Shown: positions 15,653 to 24,962, counted from the first letter of the stretch. The stretch: 36,492 nt of DNA from Flavobacterium sp. MK4S-17 (GCF_009848495.1 NZ_WWEP01000025.1:1-36492); one strand, 5' to 3'. The notes: generated from the sequence alone by a model not told the origin. Numbers and translations are program-made.

Positions 15653-17962
15653 ATGAACCAGGATTATATAATACCGGATAATTGGTCGATAATAGAAGAA
15701 GGATTTGAGGCGGAAAGGGTAAAATCGTCAGAAAGTTTGTTCAGTATTGGCAACGGTGCAATGGGGCAGCGTGCCAATTTTGAAGAAAGTTACTCTGGCA
15801 GCACCTTTCAGGGCAGTTATATTGCAGGCGTATATTATCCTGATAAAACTAAAGTGGGCTGGTGGAAAAACGGTTATCCAGAATATTTTGCAAAGGTTTT
15901 AAACGCCCCTAACTGGATTGGGATTGATATAGTAATAAACGGGGAAAGCCTTGACCTGAATAACTGCCGTGAAGTTAAAAACTTCAGGAGGGAGTTAAAT
16001 ATGAAAGAGGGTTGGTATGGGCGTTCTTTTAATGCAGTACTTCAAAATGGTACAGAAGTGGCGGTTAATGCCAAACGTTTTCTTTCTCTGGTTACAGATG
16101 AGCTTGGAGCTATTAAATATGAAGTTACACCAATTAACGGAGATGCCAAAATTATCTTTAAGCCTTATGTTGACGGTGGTGTAAAAAATGAAGATGCCAA
16201 CTGGGAAGAAAAGTTTTGGGAACCATTAAAGGTAGAACATTCCGGAAATGACGCTTTTGTTGTGGCAAGAACTTTTAAAACCCACTTTACAGCAGCTGCA
16301 TTTATGCACAATAGCATCCTTCTTAACGGGAGTGAAACAGGCCTTACGCCTGAGCATACAGAAGAAAAAGAAGATAAGGTACAGTTTGGTTATACGGTAA
16401 GTGCAGTGAAAGGGGAAGCAGCAGCCATTATTAAATTTGGGGGTTATACCGTATCGCTAAACCATGCTGAAGATAGACTTGTTGACGCAGCTAAAGAGGT
16501 AATAAATAATGCGGTTGCCAAAGGTTTTGATGCCTTACTGGAAGAGCAGAAACAATCATGGGCATCAATATGGGAAATGGCAGATATTACTATTGATGGT
16601 GACGTTAAGGCACAACAGGGTATCCGCTTTAATATATTCCAGTTAAACCAGACCTATTTAGGTAAAGACCCAAGATTGAACATAGGGCCGAAAGGCTTTA
16701 CAGGTGAAAAATATGGCGGCAGTACCTATTGGGATACTGAAGCATACTGCATACCTTTTTATATGGCTACCAAAGACCAGCAGGTGGCACGAAACCTTTT
16801 AACGTACAGGTATAACCAGTTGGATAAGGCAATTGAAAATGCTGCCAAGCTGGGCTTTACAAACGGTGCAGCCCTTTACCCAATGGTAACCATGAATGGT
16901 GAGGAATGCCATAACGAATGGGAAATAACCTTTGAGGAAATTCACCGTAATGGGGCCATAGCATTTGCTATTTATAACTATTACCGCTTTACAGGCGACT
17001 ATAGCTATATACCTGAAAAAGGGCTTGAGGTGCTTATTGGCATTGCCCGATTTTGGCAGCAGAGGGCTACGTATGCATCCCAAAAAGGCAAATATGTAAT
17101 ATTAGGTGTAACAGGGCCTAATGAATATGAGAATAATGTAAACAATAATTTTTATACCAATTACATAGCTAAATGGTGTATTGATTATACTGTTGAGCAG
17201 ATTGCGAATGTAAAAGAGAAGTACCCTTTGGATTATGAGCGTATAATGGGCAAAGTTGCCTTAAATGCGGAAGAGGTACAAAAATGGAAAGAGGTTGCTG
17301 ATAATATGTACTTCCCGTATTCGGAAGAGCATGGGGTTTACCTTCAGCAGGATGGTTTCCTGGATAAGGAACTTATACCTGTAAGCGAACTGGACCGTAG
17401 CCAGCGCCCGATAAACCAAAAATGGAGCTGGGACAGGATATTGCGGTCATGCTATATTAAACAGGCAGATGTATTGCAGGGTTTTTATTTTTTTGAAGAC
17501 CATTTCAGCAGGGAACAGCTTGAAAAACATTTTAATTTTTATGAGCCGTTAACAGTGCATGAGTCTTCCCTTTCGCCATGTGTACACTCTATACAGGCAG
17601 CAGTACTTGGCAATATGGAGCAGGCTTATACTTTTTATTTAAGGACATCGCGCCTTGACCTTGATGATTATAACAAAGAGGTTAAGGAAGGCCTGCATAT
17701 AACGAGTATGGCCGGTACGTGGATGAGTATTGTGGAAGGCTTTGGGGGAATGAGGGTTAAAAACAATACCCTGCATTTTGAGCCGAAAATACCACAGCAG
17801 TGGAATGGCTATTCGTTTAAAATTAATTTCAGGAACCAGATACTTAAGGTTTCTGTACAGCCGGGTGAAACCAGGTTTACGCTTGAAGGCGACAGGGAAC
17901 TTACCGTTTTTGTAAACGGCAGGCAGGTAAAAGTGGAGCCTAATACGTTGGTAACTGTATAA
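15653..17962 (+). CDS. GH65 maltose phosphorylase
   Basis: GH65 maltose phosphorylase splits maltose with phosphate, inverting, to glucose plus beta-glucose-1-phosphate. The 769-residue product has the N-terminal super-sandwich domain (about 10-265), a linker, and the (alpha/alpha)6 catalytic domain (about 320-690). It carries the maltose-phosphorylase-type stretch ECHNEWEITFEEIHRNGAI (about 418-436), which holds the general acid glutamate. The phosphate-site motif HESSLSPCVHS follows, then a short C-terminal beta domain (about 700-765). No signal peptide is present, so it is cytoplasmic. Tight coupling with pgmB (1-base gap) and the flanking permease make maltose more likely than kojibiose, nigerose or trehalose as substrate, though those GH65 activities cannot be excluded by eye. 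Confidence 0.94.
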   Translation: MNQDYIIPDNWSIIEEGFEAERVKSSESLFSIGNGAMGQRANFEESYSGSTFQGSYIAGVYYPDKTKVGWWKNGYPEYFAKVLNAPNWIGIDIVINGESLDLNNCREVKNFRRELNMKEGWYGRSFNAVLQNGTEVAVNAKRFLSLVTDELGAIKYEVTPINGDAKIIFKPYVDGGVKNEDANWEEKFWEPLKVEHSGNDAFVVARTFKTHFTAAAFMHNSILLNGSETGLTPEHTEEKEDKVQFGYTVSAVKGEAAAIIKFGGYTVSLNHAEDRLVDAAKEVINNAVAKGFDALLEEQKQSWASIWEMADITIDGDVKAQQGIRFNIFQLNQTYLGKDPRLNIGPKGFTGEKYGGSTYWDTEAYCIPFYMATKDQQVARNLLTYRYNQLDKAIENAAKLGFTNGAALYPMVTMNGEECHNEWEITFEEIHRNGAIAFAIYNYYRFTGDYSYIPEKGLEVLIGIARFWQQRATYASQKGKYVILGVTGPNEYENNVNNNFYTNYIAKWCIDYTVEQIANVKEKYPLDYERIMGKVALNAEEVQKWKEVADNMYFPYSEEHGVYLQQDGFLDKELIPVSELDRSQRPINQKWSWDRILRSCYIKQADVLQGFYFFEDHFSREQLEKHFNFYEPLTVHESSLSPCVHSIQAAVLGNMEQAYTFYLRTSRLDLDDYNKEVKEGLHITSMAGTWMSIVEGFGGMRVKNNTLHFEPKIPQQWNGYSFKINFRNQILKVSVQPGETRFTLEGDRELTVFVNGRQVKVEPNTLVTV

Positions 17963-17965
17963 TAA

Positions 17966-18002
17966 CCCGCCCTGCCGGCAAAAGGCGGGGCATTATTTTT
18001 TT
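17966..18002 (+). terminator. Weak terminator or attenuator between maltose phosphorylase and susA-like gene
   Basis: CCCGCC (17966-17971) pairs with GGCGGG (17984-17989) around a 12-base loop that itself contains the palindrome TGCCGGCA. It is followed by a T-rich tract (ATTATTTTTTT) ending just before the next start codon. Because the next gene begins at 18006 in the same pathway, partial read-through or mRNA processing is more plausible than a complete stop. Confidence 0.5.
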
Positions 18003-18005
18003 AAA

Positions 18006-19844
18006 ATGAAAAATATTTTCTTCATGTTGCTGCTTTGCAGCACCTTTTCTTTTGCGCAGGTTAGCAAAACAGAGCCGCCATTTTGGTATGCCGGTATGCA
18101 TAACCCTGAACTGCAGGTAATGTTTTATGGTAAAAATATTGCACAATACAATCCGGCAGTTTCAAATGGTATAGTAATTAAAAATGTAGTTAAAACAGAA
18201 AATCCAAATTATGTTTTTGTAACTATAGATACAAAAAATGTAAAGCCGTCTGAAATTGAATTTTCTTTTAAAAACAGTAAAGGCAAAACAGTATTTAAAC
18301 GGCCCTACAGCATAAAAAAGCGTAGGGAGAATTCCGCTATACGTGAAAGTTTTGATTCATCGGATGTTATTTACCTTTTAATGCCCGACCGTTTTGCAAA
18401 TGGTAATACAGCTAATGATAACCATAAGGAAACTACTGAAAAGGCAGACAGGAATAATAATTTCGGCAGGCATGGCGGTGATATAGAAGGTATAATCAAT
18501 AACCTTGATTATATTGAAGAACTTGGTGCCACGGCAATATGGAGTACCCCTTTGTGTGAAGACAACGACAGCAGGGGATCCTACCACGGTTATGCGCAAA
18601 GCGATGTATACAGGATAGACCCACGCTATGGCAGCAATGAAGATTACTTAAAACTTTCGGCTGAACTGAAGAAAAGGGATATGAAGCTGATAATGGACTA
18701 TGTAACCAATCATTGGGGTTCGGAGCACTGGATGTATAAAGACCTGCCCACTTATGATTGGGTACACCAGTTTCCCGGTTATGCACAATCCAACTACAGG
18801 ATGACAACGCAGTTTGACCCCAATGCATCTGATATTGATACAAAATATTGTCTGGATGGCTGGTTTGTAAGCTCAATGCCTGATTTGAATCAGTCTAACC
18901 CGTTGGTGCTTACCTATCTTATCCAAAATGCGATTTGGTGGATTGAATATGCCGACCTTGACGGCTTCCGTGTAGATACCTATTCCTACAATGACAAGGA
19001 AGGTATAGCCAAATGGACAAAAGCCATTACTGATGAATATCCATACTTTAATATAGTTGGCGAAGTTTGGATGCACGACCAGGCACAAATGGCCTATTGG
19101 CAAAAAGACAGCAAAATTGCTGCAATACAAAGTTATAACTCTTACCTGCCAAGTGTTATGGATTTTACTTTACATGATGCTGTAGGTTCTGTTTTTAATG
19201 AAAGCAACCCGTCGTGGAATGATGGCATGATTAAAGTATATGATAACTTTACCAACGATTTTTTATACCCTGATATAAATAATGTTTTGGTTTTCCTGGA
19301 AAACCATGATACAGGCCGCTTCAATGAAATTTATAAAAACGATTTCAATAAGTATAAGCTCGGTATGGCACTTATTGCTACGGTAAGGGGTATTCCTCAA
19401 ATATATTACGGTTCTGAAATAGGAATGGCTGGGGATAAAGGTAAAGGCGATGGCGATATTCGCCGTGACTTTCCCGGAGGCTGGCCGGGCGATGCCAACA
19501 ATGCATTTAGCAAAAGCGGGCGCAATGCCGGGCAGCAAAAATATTTTGAGTTTACTTCTAAACTCTTAAACTGGAGAAAAGGCAAAGAGGTTATCCATAA
19601 CGGTAAAACTACCCATTATCTGCCGGAAAATAACGTATATGTATATTTTCGCTACAATGACAAGGAAACGGTTATGGTAGCTATAAACAACAGCGATAAG
19701 GCACAAACGCTGGGTACAGCACGTTTTGACGAGAGCATTAAAAATTATACATCGGGTAAAAATGTACTGGACGATAAAAATGTAAATCTTTCCAAAGAAA
19801 TCAGCATGGAGCCAAAATCCGTAATGATACTGGAACTTCAATAA
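18006..19844 (+). CDS. susA: SusA-like periplasmic GH13 neopullulanase/cyclomaltodextrinase
   Basis: The 612-residue enzyme has a Sec signal peptide (1-17, FSFA before Gln) and a cyclomaltodextrinase N-terminal E-set domain (about 20-115, PPFWYAGMHNPELQVMFYG). The GH13 barrel (about 120-510) has IMDYVTNHWG, GFRVD with nucleophile D324, GEVW with acid/base E353, and ENHDTGR with D435. A small C-terminal beta domain follows. This architecture is that of SusA and related neopullulanases, which cut imported maltodextrins or cyclodextrins in the periplasm. A Cys at residue 11 is too near the N-terminus to be a likely lipobox. It is followed after 6 bases by a second GH13 gene. Confidence 0.93.
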   Translation: MKNIFFMLLLCSTFSFAQVSKTEPPFWYAGMHNPELQVMFYGKNIAQYNPAVSNGIVIKNVVKTENPNYVFVTIDTKNVKPSEIEFSFKNSKGKTVFKRPYSIKKRRENSAIRESFDSSDVIYLLMPDRFANGNTANDNHKETTEKADRNNNFGRHGGDIEGIINNLDYIEELGATAIWSTPLCEDNDSRGSYHGYAQSDVYRIDPRYGSNEDYLKLSAELKKRDMKLIMDYVTNHWGSEHWMYKDLPTYDWVHQFPGYAQSNYRMTTQFDPNASDIDTKYCLDGWFVSSMPDLNQSNPLVLTYLIQNAIWWIEYADLDGFRVDTYSYNDKEGIAKWTKAITDEYPYFNIVGEVWMHDQAQMAYWQKDSKIAAIQSYNSYLPSVMDFTLHDAVGSVFNESNPSWNDGMIKVYDNFTNDFLYPDINNVLVFLENHDTGRFNEIYKNDFNKYKLGMALIATVRGIPQIYYGSEIGMAGDKGKGDGDIRRDFPGGWPGDANNAFSKSGRNAGQQKYFEFTSKLLNWRKGKEVIHNGKTTHYLPENNVYVYFRYNDKETVMVAINNSDKAQTLGTARFDESIKNYTSGKNVLDDKNVNLSKEISMEPKSVMILELQ

Positions 19845-19850
19845 TATACT

Positions 19851-21278
19851 ATGAAAAAAATAATTTTATTTGGGCTATGCCTGTCCCTGCTTGCTTCCTG
19901 TAAAAAGGAAACTGAGCAAAAAGATACTGTAAAAGAAGAAGCTCTGGCGCCTGTGAGCGATGCCATGATGGAAACCGCAGTTATTTATGAAGCCAACATC
20001 CGTAATTATTCGCCAGAAGGGACTTTCAAGGCTTTTACCAAAGATATTCCGCAATTAAAGAATTTGGGAGTTAAAGTAATATGGCTGATGCCTGTGTATC
20101 CTATTTCACTTAAAAACAGGAAAGCTACGGGAGAACTTTCGATAGAGGATATAAAAGACCCTGAAGAACGCAAAAAATATTTAGGCAGTTATTATGCTAT
20201 TTCAGATTATACTGCTATTAACCCGGATTTAGGTACACTACAGGATTTTCAGGAACTGGTTAAAACAGCACATGATAACGGTATGTATGTTATCCTGGAC
20301 TGGGTGGCCAACCATACCGGCTGGGACCATAAATGGATAACTGAACACCCTGAATATTACCATAAAAATGCAAAAGGGGAAGTTACGGACCCCTTAAATC
20401 CTGAAACAGGAGAAAGCTGGGGCTGGACTGACGTAGCACACCTTGATTATCGCAGCAAGGCGTTATACGAACCGATGAAAAACGAAATGCTGTATTGGGT
20501 AAAGGAGCAGGGTATTGACGGCTTCCGTTGTGATGTGGCCGATAATGTCCCTACAGAATTCTGGCAATATGCCATTCCTAAACTGGAAGAGGTTAAGCCT
20601 TTATTCATGCTTATGGAGTCTAATAAAGATTATCTTTTCAATGGTATTTTTGATATGGGATATGGCTGGGAAGCCCACCATATGATGAATGATATTGCAA
20701 AAGGAAAAAAATCGGTTACGGACTGGGATGCCATGATGCGTAAAATTGACACTGTTTATAAGGAGCAGGATATAATGATGAACTTTACATCGAACCATGA
20801 TGAAAACGCCTGGAATGGTACAGAGTATGAAAGGCTTGGTAATGGTGCGGAAGCATTTGCAGTTTTAACCTATGCTATGAAGGGAATGCCGCTTATATAT
20901 ACCGGGCAGGAATATGATTTTAACCGCCGCCTTAAGTTTTTTGAAAAGGATGAAATAACAAAAGATAAAGGGAAAATGTATCCTTTATATGAAAAATTGG
21001 GTCAGCTTAAAAATAATAATCCTGCGCTTAACGGAGGCAAAAACCCTGCGTCGTATAAAAGGATTGAAACATCGGATGACAGTAATATACTTGCATTTGA
21101 ACGTGAAAAAGAAGGCAAAAAGGCAATTTATATAGCAAACCTAAGTAGTACAGCAAAGCAGTTTACTGTAAATGCTGAAGGCAACTATATAAACGGCATA
21201 ACAGGAGAAAAAATAAAACTTGAAAAGGGGCAGCAATGGAATGCTGAACCCTGGCAATATTGGTTATTGGTGAATTAA
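19851..21278 (+). CDS. Lipoprotein GH13 alpha-amylase-family enzyme
   Basis: The 475-residue product starts with a lipoprotein signal (Cys at residue 17, SLLASCKKE) and a short charged linker. A compact GH13 barrel without large extra domains follows. Conserved sites are LDWVANHTGWDH, DGFRCD with nucleophile D228, LMES with acid/base E256, and SNHDEN with D317. C-terminal beta strands (about 395-475) close the fold. It ends the plus arm, 6 bases after the SusA-like gene. The residues after the Cys are KKETEQ rather than a clear acidic surface-export signal, so periplasmic versus surface exposure is open. It may act as a SusG analogue or as a second periplasmic maltodextrin hydrolase. Confidence 0.92.
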   Translation: MKKIILFGLCLSLLASCKKETEQKDTVKEEALAPVSDAMMETAVIYEANIRNYSPEGTFKAFTKDIPQLKNLGVKVIWLMPVYPISLKNRKATGELSIEDIKDPEERKKYLGSYYAISDYTAINPDLGTLQDFQELVKTAHDNGMYVILDWVANHTGWDHKWITEHPEYYHKNAKGEVTDPLNPETGESWGWTDVAHLDYRSKALYEPMKNEMLYWVKEQGIDGFRCDVADNVPTEFWQYAIPKLEEVKPLFMLMESNKDYLFNGIFDMGYGWEAHHMMNDIAKGKKSVTDWDAMMRKIDTVYKEQDIMMNFTSNHDENAWNGTEYERLGNGAEAFAVLTYAMKGMPLIYTGQEYDFNRRLKFFEKDEITKDKGKMYPLYEKLGQLKNNNPALNGGKNPASYKRIETSDDSNILAFEREKEGKKAIYIANLSSTAKQFTVNAEGNYINGITGEKIKLEKGQQWNAEPWQYWLLVN

Positions 21279-21296
21279 AGCCTTTAATAATATATT

Positions 21297-21330
21297 AAAA
21301 AGCATAAGCCTTAAGGCTTATGCTTTTTTG
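21297..21330 (+). terminator. Terminator of the permease-GH13 operon
   Basis: AGCATAAGCC (21301-21310) and GGCTTATGCT (21315-21324) form a perfect 10-bp stem around TTAA, extended by A4 on the left and T6 on the right. It is a strong intrinsic terminator, potentially bidirectional. Confidence 0.85.
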
Positions 21331-21356
21331 TTTTTAACTTTACCAAAATTATAAAA

Positions 21357-22043
21357 ATGCATAAGCTTTTAAAAATAGGGCACAGGGGAGCAAAGGCACA
21401 TGTTGCGGAAAATACGTTGGAATCATTTGCAAAGGCTCTTGAGATGGGTGTTGATGCTATTGAACTTGACATTCACGTTTGCGCCACCGGAGAACTTGTA
21501 GTTTTGCATGATTTTACTGTTGACAGGACTACAGATGGCAGCGGTGAAGTAGGCAAATTATCCCTAGCGGAATTAAAAAGCTTAAAAGTAGAGCATAAAT
21601 ATGCCATACCAACCCTGGATGAGGTTCTGGAACTGACGGGAAATAAGTGCCTGATTAATATTGAAATGAAAGGCAGGCATACTGCCAGGCCCCTGGCTGA
21701 ATTTTTAAGGAAGTGTGTAAAAGAAAAAGGTTACACTTATACTGATTTTATAGTTTCAAGTTTCCAGAGTGAGGAGCTGGAAATAATAAGCAATTTAAAT
21801 CCTGAAGTGCCGCTGGGTATACTTACACAGGCCAGTGTTGCACAGGCTATGGAATGGGCTAAGGAATTTAATGCAAAGGCCATACATCCTCATTTTACAT
21901 TGCTTACAGAAAGCAATATTGAAAAAGTAAAAAATGAGGGTTATAAAATTTTTACATGGACAGTTAATGAAGCCGAAGATATAGAGCGAATGAAAGTTTA
22001 TAGTGTGGATGGAATAATATCTGATTACCCCGAAAGGTTATGA
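21357..22043 (+). CDS. Glycerophosphodiester phosphodiesterase
   Basis: The 228-residue TIM-barrel enzyme hydrolyses deacylated phospholipids to glycerol-3-phosphate and an alcohol. GDPD motifs are intact: GHRGA (H9, R10), AENT (E18), IELDIH (E36, D38) and VLHDFTVDRTT (H51, D52). INIEMKG and the C-terminal TWTVNEAEDIERM and DGIISDYPE blocks follow. No signal peptide is visible, so it is probably the cytoplasmic (UgpQ-like) type. Its stop overlaps the next start by the ATGA arrangement at 22040, implying translational coupling with the flavoprotein. Confidence 0.94.
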   Translation: MHKLLKIGHRGAKAHVAENTLESFAKALEMGVDAIELDIHVCATGELVVLHDFTVDRTTDGSGEVGKLSLAELKSLKVEHKYAIPTLDEVLELTGNKCLINIEMKGRHTARPLAEFLRKCVKEKGYTYTDFIVSSFQSEELEIISNLNPEVPLGILTQASVAQAMEWAKEFNAKAIHPHFTLLTESNIEKVKNEGYKIFTWTVNEAEDIERMKVYSVDGIISDYPERL

Positions 22044-23266
22044 AAAGATATGATGTAATAATAGCAGGCGGTGGGGCCGCAGGTTTTTTTACTGCAATTA
22101 ATATTGCAGAAGCTGTTTCAGGGTTAAAAATAGCTATACTGGAAAGAGGAAAAGAAGTGCTTTCAAAAGTCCGGATTTCAGGTGGGGGCAGGAGTAATGT
22201 TACCCATGCCTGTTTTATACCTGATGAATTGGTAAAATTTTACCCCCGTGGCGAAAGGGAACTGAAAGGGCCATTTAACCGCTTTTGCAGCGGCGATACT
22301 ATTGAATGGTTTGAAAGGCATGGTGTAGAACTGAAAACAGAAGAAGATGGACGTATGTTTCCGGTTACTGACAGCTCTCAAACTATTATAGATTGCTTCT
22401 TGCAGTCAGCAAAAAAAAATAATATTGATATACTGACAGGCGAAAGCATACAATCAATCTTTAGGGCTGATGATAAGTGGAAAATACAAACACAAAATGA
22501 AACCTATCTTGCCGATAATCTTGTTATGGCAACGGGCAGTAACCCTAAAATATGGGATTTACTTGCAGGGCTGGGGCATACTATAACTGCGCCGGTACCA
22601 TCATTGTTTACTTTTAATATAAAAGATGCAAGGATTAAAAACCTTATGGGTGTTTCGGCTCTTGCAACAGTAGCAGTAAAAGGGACAAAATTAAATGCCT
22701 CCGGCCCTTTGCTTATAACACATTGGGGTATGAGCGGCCCCGGAATATTAAGGCTTTCGGCTTGGGGAGCAAGAGAACTGGCAGGCAGGAATTACCAGTT
22801 TACTCTACAGGTTAACTGGCTGAATGATATTAGCTTTGAGGAGTGCATTGAAAAACTCCGGGGACTAAAACATGATAATGCCAAAAAAGCAACCGGTAAA
22901 AAATCACCTTTTGATTTTCCTAACCGTTTGTGGGAAAGTATGGTTGTTGCTTCGGGTATAGATACTGAACTGCGCTGGGCAGATGTTTCGGGCAGGCAGT
23001 TGGACGCCCTGGCGGGGCAATTAGTAAAAGCAGAATTTCAGGTTAATGGAAAAAGCACATTCAAGGATGAATTTGTAACAGCGGGAGGAATTAACCTTAA
23101 AGAGGTTAATTTTAAAACCATGCAAAGCAAACTGCATGATTCGCTATACTTTGCAGGTGAAATACTGGATATTGATGCCATTACAGGTGGCTTTAACTTC
23201 CAAAACGCGTGGACAGGCGGTTACATAGCAGCACAAAGTATAGCTGATGCCTATTTATCTGTTTAG
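22040..23266 (+). CDS. HI0933-family NAD(P)/FAD-dependent flavoprotein
   Basis: The 408-residue product has the Rossmann FAD-binding GGGAAG at residues 10-15, the family hallmark RISGGGRSNVTH (about 46-57), VMATGS near residue 168, and a C-terminal FAD-contact segment, FAGEILDIDAITGGFNFQNAWTGG. These place it in the HI0933/BaiN-like oxidoreductase family (PF03486), widespread but mostly of unknown physiological substrate. It overlaps the upstream phosphodiesterase gene by 4 bases, and its last 12 bases overlap the end of the convergent tspO. Confidence 0.92.
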   Translation: MKRYDVIIAGGGAAGFFTAINIAEAVSGLKIAILERGKEVLSKVRISGGGRSNVTHACFIPDELVKFYPRGERELKGPFNRFCSGDTIEWFERHGVELKTEEDGRMFPVTDSSQTIIDCFLQSAKKNNIDILTGESIQSIFRADDKWKIQTQNETYLADNLVMATGSNPKIWDLLAGLGHTITAPVPSLFTFNIKDARIKNLMGVSALATVAVKGTKLNASGPLLITHWGMSGPGILRLSAWGARELAGRNYQFTLQVNWLNDISFEECIEKLRGLKHDNAKKATGKKSPFDFPNRLWESMVVASGIDTELRWADVSGRQLDALAGQLVKAEFQVNGKSTFKDEFVTAGGINLKEVNFKTMQSKLHDSLYFAGEILDIDAITGGFNFQNAWTGGYIAAQSIADAYLSV

Positions 23267-23731
23267 CCACCATATAGAAGCATTTAATACCATAGCAAAG
23301 CTAACCCAAAGCAAGTAAGGTATTATAAGCCATGCTGCAGTTTTATGTACTTTATTAAACTGTATAAAGGTTTCATATATCATCAGCCATAGCAGTACTA
23401 TCTCTATCAGCGCAAGCAGCGGATTTTGCAATCCAAAAAATAATATCGACCACAAGGCATTAAGTGCCAGTTGTATTCCAAAAAACAAGAGTGCTTTTTT
23501 AACGGTTGCTTTATCGTCGTCTATTTTTGCCCATACCAGCCCGGCAGCTATACCCATAAGTATATACAAAGTAGTCCATACAGGTGCAAAAAGCCAGTTA
23601 GGCGGGTTAAAGGAAGGCTTTTGTATTGTGGTGTACCATGTGGTTACACTTTCGCGGGTTACCTCACCTGATATATAGCCTACTGCTACGCAGGTTACTA
23701 CCATTACCAGTATTTTGCTGATTTTAGACAT
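23255..23731 (-). CDS. tspO: TspO/MBR-family membrane protein
   Basis: The 158-residue integral membrane protein has five hydrophobic segments and the tryptophan-rich TspO signature: WYTTIQKPSFNPPNWLFAPVWTTLYILMG (about 32-60) and ALNALWSILFFGL (about 89-101). TspO proteins bind porphyrins and related ligands and are linked to stress responses and tetrapyrrole handling. The gene is convergent with the flavoprotein and overlaps it by 12 bases. It is divergent from the mevalonate block, sharing a 90-base gap. TAAATTTG (minus strand, 23758-23751) could be its -7 box. Confidence 0.95.
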   Translation of the reverse strand: MSKISKILVMVVTCVAVGYISGEVTRESVTTWYTTIQKPSFNPPNWLFAPVWTTLYILMGIAAGLVWAKIDDDKATVKKALLFFGIQLALNALWSILFFGLQNPLLALIEIVLLWLMIYETFIQFNKVHKTAAWLIIPYLLWVSFAMVLNASIWWLNR

Positions 23732-23750
23732 GGGTTTGCTTTTAGTTCTT

Positions 23751-23758
23751 CAAATTTA
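23751..23758 (-). promoter_or_regulatory. Possible -7 element of tspO
   Basis: TAAATTTG on the minus strand matches TAnnTTTG and lies 20 bases before the tspO start. No clear TTG stands at the usual distance. Confidence 0.35.
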
Positions 23759-23800
23759 CAAAACAGCAGCCAACCTTAATCTTTATATTTTTATAAAAGT

Positions 23801-23808
23801 TATCTTTG
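23801..23808 (+). promoter_or_regulatory. Possible -7 element of the mevalonate block
   Basis: TATCTTTG, followed by C and an A-run, stands 13 bases before the decarboxylase ATG and fits TAnnTTTG. The same TATCTTTGC-plus-A-run arrangement occurs before rluB at 26848. The leader would be very short. The -33 box is unclear. Confidence 0.45.
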
Positions 23809-23821
23809 CCAAAAAATAGAT

Positions 23822-24904
23822 ATGTTTACAGAAAAGGATTTTATCCCTTCTGGTTATACAGCAAAAGCTGAAAGCGGAAGTTTTGAGTGGAGTGCGCCAA
23901 GCAACATAGCGCTTGTAAAATACTGGGGCAAAAAGGATAACCAGGTGCCTGCCAACCCTTCTGTTAGTTTTACACTTAATAACTGCAAAACGATTACAAA
24001 ACTGGCTTTTGAAAAAAAGGCGGATACAACTTCTTTTTCATTTGACTTGTTTTTTGAAGGAAAACCCAAGGAGAGCTTCAAGCCAAAAATCGAAAAATTT
24101 TTCAGCAGGATTCATCAATACCTGCCTTTTTTAAAGGAGTATCATTTTACCATTACTACACAAAATACCTTTCCGCACAGTTCGGGTATAGCATCATCCG
24201 CATCCGGTATGGCTGCACTGGCTGTTAACCTTATGAGTATAGAAAGGCTTTTAAACCCTGAAATGAGTGAGGATTATTTTAACAGGAAGGCATCATTTTT
24301 GGCGAGGCTTGGCTCAGGAAGTGCCTGCCGCAGCATTAAGGGTGAAGTTGTAGTATGGGGCGGCCATAATGAAATTGAGGATAGTTCCGATTTATACGGC
24401 GTGCCTTTTAATGATGACATTCATGAAGTTTTTAAAAACTACCAGGATACAATATTGATGGTAGATAAAGGTGAAAAGCAGGTTTCCAGCACAGTGGGTC
24501 ACGACCTTATGCATGGGCATCCTTTTGCGCAGCAGCGTTTTGCACAGGCGCATCATAATCTTTCACATATAAAGCAGCATCTTATAAGCGGAAATCTTGA
24601 GGGTTTTATACAAATTGTAGAGAGTGAGGCACTTACACTGCATGCAATGATGATGACAAGCATGCCGTATTTTATTTTAATGAAGCCAAATACGCTTGAA
24701 ATAATCAATAGGGTATGGGGTTTTAGGAAAGAGAGTGGCCTGCCGGTTTGTTTTACGCTTGATGCCGGGGCAAACGTTCATGTGCTTTATCCTGAAAAGC
24801 ATAAAACAATAATTTTGGAATTTATTAAGAATGAATTAGTTGGCTATTGCCAAAACAGTCAGTACATTTGTGACGAAATTGGTAAAGGTGCTCAAGAAGC
24901 CTAA
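23822..24904 (+). CDS. mvaD: Diphosphomevalonate decarboxylase
   Basis: This GHMP-fold enzyme makes isopentenyl diphosphate from mevalonate diphosphate with ATP. The 360-residue product shows the family motifs: SNIALVKYWGK (about 27-37), the phosphate loop HSSGIASSASGMAALA (about 119-134), SGSACRSIKGEVVVWGG (about 160-176) and FTLDAGANVHVLYP with the catalytic Asp D314. It is first in a cluster with a GHMP kinase and a UbiA prenyltransferase, so the organism uses the mevalonate route. Some relatives act on the monophosphate or related substrates, and this cannot be excluded by motif reading alone. Confidence 0.95.
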   Translation: MFTEKDFIPSGYTAKAESGSFEWSAPSNIALVKYWGKKDNQVPANPSVSFTLNNCKTITKLAFEKKADTTSFSFDLFFEGKPKESFKPKIEKFFSRIHQYLPFLKEYHFTITTQNTFPHSSGIASSASGMAALAVNLMSIERLLNPEMSEDYFNRKASFLARLGSGSACRSIKGEVVVWGGHNEIEDSSDLYGVPFNDDIHEVFKNYQDTILMVDKGEKQVSSTVGHDLMHGHPFAQQRFAQAHHNLSHIKQHLISGNLEGFIQIVESEALTLHAMMMTSMPYFILMKPNTLEIINRVWGFRKESGLPVCFTLDAGANVHVLYPEKHKTIILEFIKNELVGYCQNSQYICDEIGKGAQEA

Positions 24905-24913
24905 ATAATAAAT

Positions 24914-24944
24914 TTTAACATTTACCGTTTTTTATTTACCTTTA
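24914..24944 (+). promoter_or_regulatory. Weak promoter candidate before the GHMP kinase gene
   Basis: TTTA (24914-24917), exactly 19 bases, then TACCTTTA (24937-24944) resembles the phylum consensus with one G-to-A change in each box, 18 bases before the kinase start. It could be an internal promoter of the isoprenoid block. Confidence 0.3.
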
Positions 24945-24962
24945 TATAAAATTAATCCTATA

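Noticed and set aside
18006..18038. SusA-like enzyme as a lipoprotein through Cys at residue 11
   Set aside because: The hydrophobic stretch before that Cys is too short, and a normal signal peptidase I site (A17 before Gln) follows.
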